NCBI GenBank assembly: GCA_028622995.1
Contig: JAJQJQ010000009.1
Location: 6,014,001-6,078,000 of the forward strand
Origin: Panagrolaimus kolymaensis
Lineage: Eukaryota > Nematoda > Chromadorea > Rhabditida > Panagrolaimidae
Direction of reading: 5' to 3'
Length of the DNA stretch: 64,000 nucleotides
Below the pieces are notes generated by a model, which saw only the letters and a list, made by a program, of their open reading frames with translations, had not been told where the DNA came from and ran no database searches. Position 1 is the first letter of the stretch. Each line of letters starts with the position of its first letter. Positions 37,201-49,211 of this stretch are shown in pieces. The translations under genes were made by a program, and so were the position numbers.

Positions 37201-40200
37201 TAGGCAAAATTTTGATTCAAATATTTCCGTGCAAAAATTAAATCTAGGAAACACCGAAATAACAGCCCAAACAAAAATTGGATCTCCTATTTTAATATAT
37301 CCTCCGTTCTCTTCAAATAACTTCAAAGGTAAATTTTTTTGTTTCTTTTTTGTAAAACAAAAATTGCTTTTAATCGATGTTGTTGTTTTTTTTTTGTTGG
37401 GATATGCATTTGTTTTTCTTTTCAATTTCACTTTTTTTTTCATTGATTGCTTTTACAAAAAAAAACTTTTATTTTTAGAGGGAATATTTTATTTATTATA
37501 AAAAAAGTCGCTCCCATGTCCCATTATTATTGTCCTTCTCTCTATTATTTAACGTGTGATTTTTTTTTATAGACGAAGAGCAGCAGCAACAACAAAGGCC
37601 ACTTGATAGCACATCGTCACCACCACCATTATCATCAACGACGACGCAACTACCCTCATCATCTCAAAAACCACCACAGTCGATTGAAGCTGCATCAAAT
37701 AGACTTGCAGAATTAATTGAATTAGCTAAAAAAACATTTAGTGATGATAATGGTCGACAAATAAAAGAAATTTTATGGAATCCTATAAAAAATCCATTAA
37801 ATGAAAATAATTCAACTGAAAATTCAAATTTGAATTCTTCTTCATCAAGAAATTTGAGAAGGCCTCATAGTGTTTATGAATTAAATTCATCTGAAACCAT
37901 GAATGGTTACAGCACTCTTCCAACTCGTGGAAGCAGTGTGGCCACTCGATCATCATTTCGACGTGGAAGTTCGAATGATCCTGATGAAATTGCAAATGCA
38001 GAAAAATCAGCTTGGTATAAATCTATTTACAAGCAACTTCATCAAGCTGCTGCTGAACCTGAAGGAGGCAAGTTCATCCTTTCTTTAATTTTTTGTTGTT
38101 GCTTCTTTCGTCTTTTTTTTTATGATCCGCTTTTCTATTTTATTTTTTTTTTCAAAAAGCGCAGCCGCAAACATGATTTTGTTATTTTAACAAAACAAAA
38201 AATAAATTCTTTTGAAAAAACATTTAATTTTTTCAAAAAGTCAAAAAAAAATAAACCTTTTTTACGCTTACTACATATTTCCTTTATGTCACCCTAAATA
38301 CGGCTGTGAAAAAAGCAACGGCTAAAGATATATTTTATGAGAAAAATAGAATAACTTTATGCTCCGCTTGATTATTAGAAGTCTGTCTATAGGCTGCAAT
38401 TTCACTTTTTTATTTGTTTGTTTTTTTATTTTTTTTTGTTGTCACAGTTTTAAAAATTCAAAAAAATGGGTGTAAGAAGAGAAGAACGACAAATATGTAT
38501 TTTATTTCATATCCAAATTTGGAATTTCTTTTTTTAAATATCCGAAGCAGAAGCAACGTTGAGAAATTTTAGATAAAAAATGAAGATTGTGTTTTTTTAC
38601 GAAGCCTTTTAAAGCTTGGTTTTATTATAAGCTGACAGCTTTATTATTACATATTCTTCTTTTTTTGTGGAAGCCTCTGTGTCTTCTTGCTTTTTTGCTG
38701 CCAAAACCATAAAGAGAAGAAAAACAAGCGTAAAACAAAAGCTTAAAAAAATTGTTGCACACCTTCATATTTACACATTTTTTTGATAAAAGTTTTTTTC
38801 TCTATTTTTAAAAAAAAAACTTTGTTTCTTCTTCGTTGTTTTTTTTAGCTTCAGGAAGAAGAAGGCTAACGGCAAAGTTGAAGCAAAGAAGATGAAAAAA
38901 AATTTGGGACAAACTTTATGTCAACAAAAGCAGCTTCATTTGCCCCCCATCCTGCGCAAAAAAATAAAAAAAATAAAAATTCTATAGTCTTAAAAAAAAG
39001 TTTTTTAAAGCTTTTTTTTCGTGTTATGTTTTTGCGCATCCGATGCTAGCTAAGCTACGACGAAGATTGTTGTGTGTCGTCGTCGTTTTCCGAAGTTAAG
39101 AGTTAGAAGGTAAAATAGTGCAAGTTTTTGCGTGTGCTGCTCTTCAAATGCTGTCATCCCTCTTCCTAACTAACTGATTTTATTGTTGTTGCATGCTCAT
39201 GCTTTAAATTTCAAGCAAAGCCTCTTTCTTTTACAACAATTGACAAAAAATATAAATAAATCGGAAGTCTCCTGGTGTGAGATTGATCAACAAAATTTTT
39301 ATTTTTATATTTTTAACATCATTTTTTGATATACACTTAAAATTATAAAAAATCACGCTCTTTTTTAAGCGGCCACACAAAAAGAGTTTATTTTATAAAA
39401 ATTCGATTTAAATTTCACTTTTTTTTGTTTTTGTTTCTCTTTTTTTCTTTTGACGTATTTGCTTTTGCAGCACTTTTTTTGATACATTGATTTGCTTCTT
39501 TTTATATTTTTATTTTTTCTAAAACGAGTAAACTTTATTTCCTCATTTTTCGTTCCCTAAAAGGTTAAACATTTTTATTTTTATCCAACCATTTTTTGTC
39601 TTAAAAAATAGCTGAAGCTTAGATTCTTAGACCACTTAATTTTTTTTCTTTTCTTTCCTTGTTTTTAAACATTATTACTTTTTAATTTTATATATTTTCA
39701 ATTAATCTTATAAAAAACACTTTATTGTTGTTTTTTATTTTAAAGAATGAATGTGAAGACATTTTTTTTGTTTGACGATAAAACCAGACTTAAGATGCTT
39801 GCTTTTTTTGGAAGATGCTTTTTATAAGGCGACGACAACGACACATATGGCGCGTCGAAAAAAAAAATTGAACGAGGCTGTAAAAAGTGAATTATTTATG
39901 CAAACAACCCACAAAAAAAAAACACACGCAAATAAGCTTTTCACGTTCAAATCTTTATTTTCTCGCTTCATCACAATTAAAGCAACAAACTAAACACTTG
40001 TTTATTATTATTTTGTTCTTTGTTAAACATCATTGTTAATTGATTTCATGAGTGGAAATACATACTTAATTTGGAAAATTTTTTTAGAGCGCACGGTTTT
40101 GCGTTACCAATCTGGCGACGCTTTTAATTCAAATATGGCCAATATGAGTAAGGAGTTGTTTAATTTTCACATCGATAAAAATAAGAAAAATTATTTGTAG

Positions 40201-43200
40201 GATCAATTACGCCTCAAGCCCGTTTTGAAGGACAACAACAACAACCTGAAATAATCGATCCCCAACAACAACGACGAGCTAAAAGTGTAGGCCGGTATGA
40301 TGCTGTTGCAGATATGGAAATTTTAGATCGATGGAGTCAACAACGAAATCAATTTATGCGAGAACAGCAACAACTACAACAACAACAAACACAATCGCCA
40401 CTTCCAAATGGTGAGTAAACAATTTTTTATTTAATTTTACACAAAATTGTTTTGAAGTGAATTTAACTAATGAAAATTCAACTAAAAAAATTAAAACCGT
40501 TTATCCTCTTAATATCTACTTAAAAAACATAATATTACTTACTAACTCTCGCAACTAACATTTTTACTCACCTTTTAGAAGTAACAACAATGACAACAAA
40601 AAAACACCCACCAAAAACAGCCATGGAAATGTTACAAACTGCGTGTAGTAGCAATAGTTTATCTTCTTCCCCTTCCACACGTCCACCGCTACCAGCAGCA
40701 GCGTCGGTTCAGTCATCCATAAATAATACGTCTATAAATTCAACAAATATTGCCAAAGCTGCTAATTCATATGCGATCGCTAGCTCCAAAACTCAACACT
40801 TTCATTTACCCAGCTATAGATTTATTGACGAAGACCCGAGGCCAATATTTTCGACATCAGCTAAAAGTTGTTTACGTTGTGGAAAGGATCGAAGAGATTA
40901 TACTTGGGCGGAAATAGAAAGATTATATGAAATGTTGGATAAAGTGGAATTAAAAAAAGAAATTCAACGAGATCGATTAGGCGATAAAGTTAAATTACGG
41001 TATATTGAAACAAGGCTGGAAGAAACTGCCAATGATTTACAAACAGTTATCGATCAATTAGAAGCTTTTGGTAAAAATCGCTCTAAAAGTAATCCTGAAA
41101 TTGCTTGGAAATTAAGAAATTCTAATGGAAAATTTAGTTATTTAACCGGACAAAAACCATCCACAAGTGGAACAGGTTTGTAACAAATGTGTTAATTTTT
41201 TTTTGCTGTGTATAAACTTTGACTAACTTAACATTATTCATTGGTCACTTCAAAAGAGGTGTTTATAAATTTATTTTTAGGTCATGCTCCTGAACTTCAT
41301 GAAAATAATAGCACTAATAATCCATTAACAAAAGGTATAAATGAAATGAAAAAAATGACTATGGAAGAAGTACTTCAGCGACAACGTGCTGAAAAATTAA
41401 GCGAAGAATTGGATGATCAAAAAAATCGTCGACATGGATATTTGTAAATTTCCTAATTTTTTAAGGATATTTTTATATTAAATAGTTTTTAGCCCTGGAT
41501 CTTCTCCAGCATTACAAAATAACGTTCAGCGTTTTGATCATTTTCTTCATCAAGAAACTGCAACACCAAATAATTTTGATTATCCAAGCAGTCGGTGTTC
41601 CACTCCAGCTCGACGAGGGTACAGTGGAGGCCCAATTCAAACTTGTACAGTTTTATATAAATTTACTGCTCAAAGTCCACGGTAATTCTTCTTAAATCCA
41701 AAACATGAAACTCAAACTAAAAAACAACCTTTATTTTTTTAGAGAACTTTCATTAAATCGTGGAGATGTTGTTCGTGTACATCGTGAAATAGATTCAAAT
41801 TGGATTGAAGGAGAGCGTAATGGGCATGCTGGTATTTTTCCTGCTAGCTATGTTCAGGTACACATGTTTTAGGAAGAAAAAAAAATTGCTTACTTAATTA
41901 TTTTTTAGATGGATGAAGACCCTTCAACAAGCTGTCGTAATAGAGTTCGAGTGCTTTATCCATTTCAAGCTAGAAATCGTAATGAACTCAGTTTAAAAAG
42001 GGTAACTTTTTTATTCAAATAATCGGGAAAAAATTGATTCAACAGCAAAACTATTTTGTAGGGTGAAATTTTACGTCGCCGACGTGAAATTGATGCCAAT
42101 TGGTTTGAAGGTACAAATTCTAAAGGACAAATTGGAATTTTTCCAAAAGTTTATGTTCAAGATTATGTTGAAGGTGAAATTGGAGATGATGCTTCAGCTG
42201 GAAACGGCATAATTCCTGATCGTCCAAAAACTCCCAAAATTGCTGCAACAGGAACAACAAATTATTCAAGGTTAGTTTAATAGTATAAAAAACAGCTGTG
42301 TTTAATTTAAAGAAAAATGCTTAAATAATACTTCCTCATTTACACATGTTCTTGTTTTTGTCTGTCGCATCTTCCTTAGTTTTGCTTGTTTTAATTTTTT
42401 GTTAACAAAAAAATAATAAAAACGTTTTTATCCTTTGTGTTTTTTTGAAAGTGAAATGAAAGGAGGAGAATGGCGCCCTTTTGCAGTCAGCTTTTTAAAA
42501 AACGTAGTTAAGCTTTCTAATTAGAAATGGAGCCTGACAGAAGAGACAGAAAAAAACACAAATGAAAACGGTTTTTAGTTTCAGCAGGGACCATTAGCAG
42601 AGTTTACCACCAATAAAAATAAAATGAAAGTGAAAAATATCTTTACATTTAAGCTTCTTTTTTTTCTTTCTTTTAAAACACCGTTTCTTTCTTCAGCATT
42701 CTTTTTTATTCTTATTTGTGTACGTCTGCGTACCATTTTCTTTTCTCATTTTTTATATCCTTAAAAAAAGAAGATAAAGCAGCAGCGACAATCTTTTTTT
42801 TTGTGTTCCTCATTCAAAAAATACAAATGTATATAAAATTGGGAATTTCCTGTATGAAGAAGCTTTTATTATTATTCTTTAAAATATTTTCGATTTGTCA
42901 AACGATAACAAAAAAATGCCGAAATTCTTTGTTATTTTGTTGTTTCGAGGACATGTTTTAACAATAACAATGGAAGAAACAAACAAAAACTTTGCCACTT
43001 TTTTCTATAAAACAGCTTTTTCTATTATTTTTATTTTATTTCTCCTCCGCCTTCTTTATTTTTAATTATACTGTCTCCGCCACCGCTTTTTTATGTGACA
43101 CAAAAAAGCTTCAGATTATTTGAGTTGTTTAGTAAAGCTTATTTTAAATGACAAACATAAAAAAATATCCTTGAATTAAATTTTAAATGAATGAGAAATC

Positions 43201-46200
43201 TGTGGTACTATTTGTTTTCGCCTGCTTTTTTTCCCACGTTTTTTATTTAAAATAGCGCTTAATTTTTGTTGTTAATTAGGTTTTTATAAAACGATTACAT
43301 ATAAAATTTAGTTCCATATTGTTTGTTTTCATTTTCATTCATTTTTTTCTTTTGGGAATAAAATTAAATTCTCCATCTCAATTTGGATATAATGAATACA
43401 TCCTTTTTTGTAGTTTCATTTTAGTTAGATTTTTATTTTTTTTCTTGCGACTTTTTTAAGCACCACTCACTTACTTATCTTAAATACCACTACACTACTT
43501 TTCTGAATTTTCTCTTACTTTTGTTAAAAATTATTTGAAACTTCTTTTTTGGGACCATTGCTACCATTTTTTTCGTCATCTTAAAAACCAACAACCGCTT
43601 CTTATTCATAAATACGCATTTACATTTTTTTCGTCTTCGTAATATTCAAGTGCCTTTCGAAAAAAAAGCAAAAGATTTTCCAAAACTTTTGTGTTCGAAA
43701 ATTGCATTTTCTTTTTTTCATTTTTTTTTCTTGTTTGTTGGCATTTAGCCTAAACTTCTTTAAAAAAATGATGCACGTCGCCTTTTTTTAGAATTTTTTG
43801 GTTGTTAAAAGATTTTATTTTTCTTCTTTCTTTGTTGCTCGGCCATCTGGATCTAAGTTTTTTTTAACATTCATTGAAAAAAGAAAAAATATTTTTTAAA
43901 TAGACTAAATTTTAGCAGATTTATTTTTTCCACCTGAGAAGCTGCACATATTTCTTTAAAACTTTTTTCTTTTGTAAAAGCAATTTTATTTTCGGTGGTG
44001 TGTTTTATTTATTGCATAAAAAGTTCTTTTTTTTTCTTTGGCTGCCTTGGTATTTAAAGTAATAATAAGTTTTTGCTTTTCTTTTATAAAGTTAAGAATA
44101 AAATTTGCCTGACTTTTAGTTATTCTTTTTTTCTGTTTGTTAAGAATGAAGTATTGCTTTTTTGTATTTTATTATTTTATTTTTTGCCTTTAGGCAAAAG
44201 CAGCATGCTGTATCGTAGGCGTTTCACTTCCGTAGTTCCATGTCAAAATTGACAGCTTTCAAACGCAAATTATAAGTTTTTCACATAGGCCCTGAAAATT
44301 AAAAAAATACGCAAATTCACGCAAATGCTTACAGTCTTTAAATATGCATCAGAAAAGTAGTAAAAAACTATAAATTTTCTGGCGTTTTTAATACCTTGAA
44401 ATTTTTTTGAGTTTTTCCACGAACATCCATATTCGTTCTTATATCCAAGGATTAGTTTGCAATTTTTTTTATGTTTTTTTAGTTTCATTATAATTTGAAT
44501 CTCAGGTTTCAAAAATTTTTTGCTCGATTAAACATTTTTTATGCAGATTTTTTTTGCTCTTCGAAGAATTAATGACGTTTTAAATTTCCCAAATCTGCTG
44601 GAATTCGCTTAAACATGTGCTTGCTTGCTTTTGTAGCCTTTCGAGTTTAGAAATCAAATTTGCATAAAGCGTGTTGCCCGCCAATTTTTTGCTTTCATCA
44701 TTTTTTATTGGCTCTAAAAAAACGGAAATTGCTTGGAAATGATTTAGATTTTTGCAGCCATTTTTCTTGAAACCTTTGTCCCCTTTAAAAAAATGGAAGA
44801 GCTTTGGGCTTTTATTAAATCAGGGTTTCTAAAAAATCTCATTCGTCGTCTGCTTCTTCTCTTAAGAAAAAAAAGAGAAGAGGATTGCAAAAAAAAAGTT
44901 CCGCTTCACGCCTTTCATTTTTTTTCTTTATCATTTTTTTAGTTTGTTTCATTATTGCCAGACATCTCCCATTTTTTTCATTTTCTATTCTCTCTTAATT
45001 ATTGGCTTTATTTTTTTTCCTTTTTTGAAGAGAAGAAACGGTAGTAGAAGAAAAAAATTAAAAGAAGCTTTGTTGCAATTTTATTTTTTATTTTTCTAAT
45101 TATCAGGCGTATTTTTGTTGTTGCTATGTGTTAACCCATTAAATGAAGGAAAGGGCAGAGAAAGAAGAAGACGATGGCCTTTTGTTAAAACAAATTGACA
45201 CATTTTTTATTTTTGGAGCGCATTGATGCTTTAGAAAAGCCCCTTGCTTCTTTTATTTGTATTTGTAACTTTAAATAATTATCTTTCATTATTTTATTTC
45301 TTCTTTTATCCATTTCTTTCGCTTGCTTTTAAACATCAGAGATATAAGAATGTTAGCGTGTCTTGATGCAAAAACGTTTGGCGCGTTAATATTGGATGAT
45401 TTCGAAAATGATTTTGGCCGATTACAGAACAAGAAATCCTCCCCAAATTCATCATCTTTAATAAATAATTCAAACAAAAAACTTTCTAAATCTTTGGCAG
45501 CTGATCGTCGAACGAGAATGAATTTATCAAAATATCACTGTAAATTATTACAACGAACTTGGAAAGAAATGAGAGACGAAAAGTTTAAACAAATTGAACG
45601 ACCTATTTTATGGTCCATTAGTTATTCACCCGATCAAGCATTAATTTATAAACCTTCCACATCCCTTGGATTAACATATACATGGAATGATAAACTTCAA
45701 CAAGATTTATATGAAATTGTTTTGGCTTTTGTTGATACTGCAATGAAAGATTTAAAGCACAAAGAAATGAGAATTCAACTTCGAACAAAATGTCGGAAAT
45801 TTGGTCGACAAATGGCTGCAGCATTTCGAGCTATGGATATTGACCAATCGCTTAGTTGGGAAATGTTGGGCCAATCAATGCTTGAAAGTTTTACAACATC
45901 ATTTCGAAATAATGCAACTAAAATTTTTTTATGGCAACTTTTCCTCGAACATATTTCTGCGATGGTTTTTGAAGCTTTTTGTGGCGCTGTAGCAAGAGAC
46001 TATACTTCAACACCTTTGACAACCATTTATGAAACGGATCTTAAACATTGTTTCCCACATTTAACAACCATTGAAAGAAAAATTCCAATACTTAAAAAAA
46101 TTATCGCTAAATTTACTCGCTTTTCTAAGTCCGTTGATAGCAACAACAATAATAACAAAAAAGTTGTTGGAGTCGTAGTCGTTGATGATAATAACAATAA

Positions 46201-46871
46201 TAATAAAATTTATGAAAAATGCTAACAATAATTTATTTATTTAATCAATAATAATAATTATTACTAATTGTTTGTAAAAAAATTTGTACATATATATAAC
46301 TAAGTTTTTCATGCTCCCTTGCTCTTTTAATAATAAAATTATTTATTGTAATTCAATTTTTACTCTAACAACAAAATCTAAATAAATTTGGAAGAAGAAA
46401 AAAAAATCTAAAAATATTCGCAATTCCAATAAAGTTTTTATTTTAATTTAATTATTTTTTATTTAAGAGCTCAAAGTCCTTCACCTTCGAAGAAAGCTAA
46501 CTTAGACCGTTCCCATCAAATTCAACAACATGAACAACGACGACAAAATTATGCTGGTCCTGCAAGAATGGTTCCAAAAAATGCAGAAACGTAATATTTT
46601 TTCTTATACTTTTTTTCTCTAAAATCTAATGAAAAAGTTTATAGCTTCCGAGCTTTGTATCCATACAAACCCGAACATTCGGATGAATTAGAACTTCAAG
46701 AAAATGATATTGTATTTGTCGTTGAAAAATGTGATGATGGATGGTTTATTGGTAAGCAGCTACCATAATCCTTTAAAAACAATTCACGTCATTTGTTGTT
46801 TATTTTCAGGAACCTTACTTCGAACCGGACAATTTGGAACTTTCCCAGGGAATTACGTTGAAAAGCATTAA
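34286..46871 (+). CDS. sorb-1: Sorbin/vinexin-type scaffold with N-terminal PDZ and three SH3 domains
   Basis: Twenty phase-consistent exons encode 1,565 residues: 34286-34375, 34424-34569, 34886-35299, 35347-35444, 35511-35788, 35976-36510, 36569-36899, 36946-37328, 37573-38067, 40088-40147, 40201-40410, 40579-41175, 41281-41443, 41493-41681, 41743-41857, 41909-42001, 42062-42270, 46468-46590, 46645-46751, 46810-46871. Residues 1-78 are a PDZ domain ([25 protein letters not shown]). A long Ser/Pro/Gln-rich region ends in a sorbin-like motif at about 906-925 ([11 protein letters not shown]). CxxC at 1111-1114 precedes a coiled coil. SH3 domains lie at about 1319-1368, 1379-1436 and 1510-1565, each with ALYDY-like and GIFPxxYV motifs. 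SORBS proteins link vinculin-type adhesions to actin. Intron 9 is GC-AG; intron 17 (4.2 kb) holds a second gene. AATAAA at 46911. Confidence 0.88.
38068..40087 (+). other. Long GC-AG intron of the sorbin gene
   Basis: 2,020 bases starting GCAAGT after GGAG and ending TTTTTTTAG. The flanking phases join E-G|E-R-T-V-L-R-Y in frame. The inside is AT-rich with no supported exon, though a small alternative exon could be missed. Confidence 0.6.
42271..45349 (+). other. Left part of the largest sorbin intron
   Basis: About 3.1 kb of T-rich non-coding sequence between sorbin exon 17 and the nested gene. It presumably carries the promoter of the nested gene. No other coding unit could be supported. 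Confidence 0.5.
45350..46225 (+). CDS. Nested gene: divergent globin-like protein
   Basis: A single open frame of 291 residues lies on the same strand inside the 4.2 kb sorbin intron. Its ATG ([20 protein letters not shown]) follows an ACATCAG acceptor by nine bases, and an AATAAA lies at 46332, before the next sorbin exon at 46468. Residues about 62-230 look like a nematode globin: helix [21 protein letters not shown] with Trp71, then [55 protein letters not shown] and a final long helix [17 protein letters not shown]. In typical nematode globins the CRKxGxxH segment carries the proximal heme His; here Met155 occupies that place (GRQM), so heme binding is doubtful. The C-terminus has Asn runs. 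The globin call is by pattern only; an upstream exon may exist. Confidence 0.5.
   Translation: MLACLDAKTFGALILDDFENDFGRLQNKKSSPNSSSLINNSNKKLSKSLAADRRTRMNLSKYHCKLLQRTWKEMRDEKFKQIERPILWSISYSPDQALIYKPSTSLGLTYTWNDKLQQDLYEIVLAFVDTAMKDLKHKEMRIQLRTKCRKFGRQMAAAFRAMDIDQSLSWEMLGQSMLESFTTSFRNNATKIFLWQLFLEHISAMVFEAFCGAVARDYTSTPLTTIYETDLKHCFPHLTTIERKIPILKKIIAKFTRFSKSVDSNNNNNKKVVGVVVVDDNNNNNKIYEKC
46332..46337 (+). terminator. Poly(A) signal of the nested gene
   Basis: AATAAA between the nested gene's stop and the next sorbin exon, supporting a separate transcript. Confidence 0.5.
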
Positions 46872-46910
46872 ATCTCCTTCTTTTTTTTAAATACAAACAT
46901 GACTTTATAA

Positions 46911-46916
46911 AATAAA
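46911..46916 (+). terminator. Poly(A) signal of the sorbin gene
   Basis: AATAAA 40 bases after the stop codon, in the 342-base gap to the converging TSR3 gene. Confidence 0.6.
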
Positions 46917-47213
46917 CTTTTATTCAAAGTTAAGCACCCGGCAAATTCTTTCATCCCTGTTTATTCAGTTTTTATTTTTAAGCTCAATCATGTTTCTATG
47001 TATGCATTTTCATTCAAAAATATTTTGTTCTTATGTTTCTTTTTTATAAAGCAATAACTCCATAATACATATTCTAATAAAACTATTATAAAGACCTTTG
47101 CGAGAAACGCAACATGATTACCAAAATATAACACATGAAGCAAACATAAAAATTTATTAAACTATTATACAGTTTCAAAAAATAAACTCAACAATTATCA
47201 CCAAATACAAAGA

Positions 47214-48024
47214 TTATTTTTCTGTTACTTCCTCATCTTCTTCACTTTCGTCACTAAAGCCTGGAGGCAAGTCGATCTCACGTTTACGTAATTCCTTTGA
47301 TTCTTGTTCAGCACGAGCGAGAAATTCGTTTTGCTTTTGAATAACTTCTTTACCATTAGCACATTTAGCATAAGTTTCTAACAAATCTGCATTCATTGAC
47401 AAAAATTCTTTACCCCAAGAAAACTTTGACATCACCAATTCAGCATGTTCTGTTTCACCAATGATAGCTAAACCAGCAGCAAGAGCTTCAGCACAAGTTA
47501 ATTTACATGGTCGACCATAATTTACAGAATTTGCAGCAATAAGATACGGTAATAAGCGATGTTCATTAGCTTTGATTCGAGCAAGAGGTGTTCTATCAAC
47601 TTCATTCCATGAACAATCAACAACTCCAAGACCACTTTCAAGAATAAGTTGACGATCTTTTGCAGATATTGTGTCTTTACCAAGTGGAGAAAGAAGTACA
47701 CCATGAAACTTGAAATTCAATGGTATCGATTCAATCAATTTGTTACGTTCAAGTTTACGACCAGTACATATCTTTGGATTACATTGATTGAAATCAAACA
47801 TAGCTAAACGAATCTTTGGCTTTTGTACACTAGTTGATTCATTTTCTGAAGTTTCCTAAAACAAACAAATATTAAAAAATCATACAAAAATAGTGTAATA
47901 AACTTACTTCGTCCTCAGAACTTCCTTCATTATTTACTTCTTCTTGTTTCTTTTGAGGTTTCTGATGACTCGGACCAGCTGTATCTTTCTGATTTTTTCG
48001 ATGATTAACACGAGATCGTCCCAT
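47214..48024 (-). CDS. TSR3: TSR3, 18S rRNA aminocarboxypropyltransferase
   Basis: Two exons on the minus strand (48024-47908, 47855-47214) give 252 residues. TSR3 adds the 3-amino-3-carboxypropyl group from S-adenosylmethionine to a hypermodified pseudouridine of 18S rRNA, late in small-subunit maturation. The N-terminus is basic and hydrophilic (MGRSRVNHRKNQKD), then KIRLAMFDFNQCNPKICTGR (the DxNQCDPKKCTGxK signature), VLLSPLGKDTISAKDRQLI (SPxxxxxxSPxD-like), GVVDCSWNEVDRTPL, LPYLIAANSVNYGRPCKLTC and AEALAAGLAIIGETEHA, all diagnostic. The C-terminus is acidic (DESEEDEEVTEK) as usual. A TTTTTTAG acceptor at 48036-48035 lies 11 bases before the ATG. The gene is divergent from FAHD1 across 235 bases. 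Confidence 0.94.
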
Positions 48025-48259
48025 AATTTTGATTCTAAAAAAGTGAAAAGCAAAATAGTTTTTCAACAACAAACAAAAAATAAGCAGAGCATTGAAAAAG
48101 AGTCGCGCTAAGAAATTTTTCAAGTGCATCAAAATGAAAGTCTCTCGTTCAATCAACCGACTTCAACGATTGCTCGATCCATCTTCGTGTCTTTTGAATT
48201 ATTAAAAGTAAGTTTATTTTAGTTTTATAACATCACAGATATAATATGAAGCTTTCAGA

Positions 48260-48904
48260 ATGACAAACTTTGTTAATTTCCGCGAAATTGGACGCAAAAT
48301 TGTTTGTGTTGGACGAAATTACAAAGATCACGCTCTTGAACTTGGAAATCCTCTACCAAAGAAACCTATGATCTTTCTCAAATCTACCAATAGCTATGTC
48401 ACAGAAGGAAATCCAATTGTTATACCACCAGGATGTCAAAACCTTCATCAAGAAGTTGAACTCGGTATTGTCATATCAAAGAAAGCCAAGAATATAAAGA
48501 AAGAAGATTGGAAGGATTATGTTGCTGGTTATACTGTTGCATTGGATATGACTGCCCGTGATTTTCAAGATGAAGCAAAGAAAGCTGGTGCTCCATGGTT
48601 TTTATCAAAATCTTTTGATACTTCATGTCCGGTAGCTGATTTCATTGATAAAATCAAGATTGCTGATCCTCACGATTTGGAACTTTATTGTAATATTAAT
48701 GGTCAATCAAAGCAAAAAGAGAAAACAAATATGATGATTTTCGATATTCCCACTATTCTTTGTTATGTTACTCAATTTGCAACTCTTGAACCTGGTGATT
48801 TGTTACTTACTGGTACTCCTGCAGGTGTATGTCGAGTTCAATCTGGTGATACTATAGAATTTGGTTTAACTGGAATTATTGATTCAAAGTTTTCTGTTCA
48901 ATAA
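48260..48904 (+). CDS. fahd-1: FAHD1-like acylpyruvase / oxaloacetate decarboxylase
   Basis: One intronless exon encodes 214 residues, close to the 220 usual for FAHD1. The enzyme hydrolyses acylpyruvates and decarboxylates oxaloacetate, mainly in mitochondria in mammals. The catalytic loop VGRNYKDHALELG (His24, Glu27), metal ligands Glu65 and Glu67 in HQEVELGIVI and Asp96 in GYTVALDMTARDFQ, then APWFLSKSFDTSCPV, and LEPGDLLLTGTPAGV are all in place, so it should be active. No clear mitochondrial presequence is seen; the protein starts almost directly with the fold. The ATG lies one base after TTTCAGA (AG at 48257-48258), consistent with trans-splicing. It is the only clear intronless stand-alone gene here apart from the nested frame. 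AATAAA at 48950. Confidence 0.95.
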   Translation: MTNFVNFREIGRKIVCVGRNYKDHALELGNPLPKKPMIFLKSTNSYVTEGNPIVIPPGCQNLHQEVELGIVISKKAKNIKKEDWKDYVAGYTVALDMTARDFQDEAKKAGAPWFLSKSFDTSCPVADFIDKIKIADPHDLELYCNINGQSKQKEKTNMMIFDIPTILCYVTQFATLEPGDLLLTGTPAGVCRVQSGDTIEFGLTGIIDSKFSVQ

Positions 48905-48949
48905 TAACCTTTTATTGTGGAGTTAGTTTTGTAGATTTTGTATAGTAAT

Positions 48950-48955
48950 AATAAA
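48950..48955 (+). terminator. Poly(A) signal of FAHD1
   Basis: AATAAA 46 bases after the stop codon. Confidence 0.55.
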
Positions 48956-49211
48956 GGTTTTTGTATGTGTGTTATTTTGTAATAGAAGACATTTATAAAG
49001 CCATTCATTAAGGGTAAATTAATGAAAACAAAATACATAATTTTTAACCGAAGGAAAAAATTAACTAATAAAAATGATAATAATAAATGAATACATAAGA
49101 ATAGAGAAAGCTCCAGGGATTGTTCATTTTAAAAATATTAGGAATAATGTTGTTGATTTTTTAATTTTATGCTTGGAATCTTTTTAACTTGTATATTCGT
49201 TTCCATAATGC

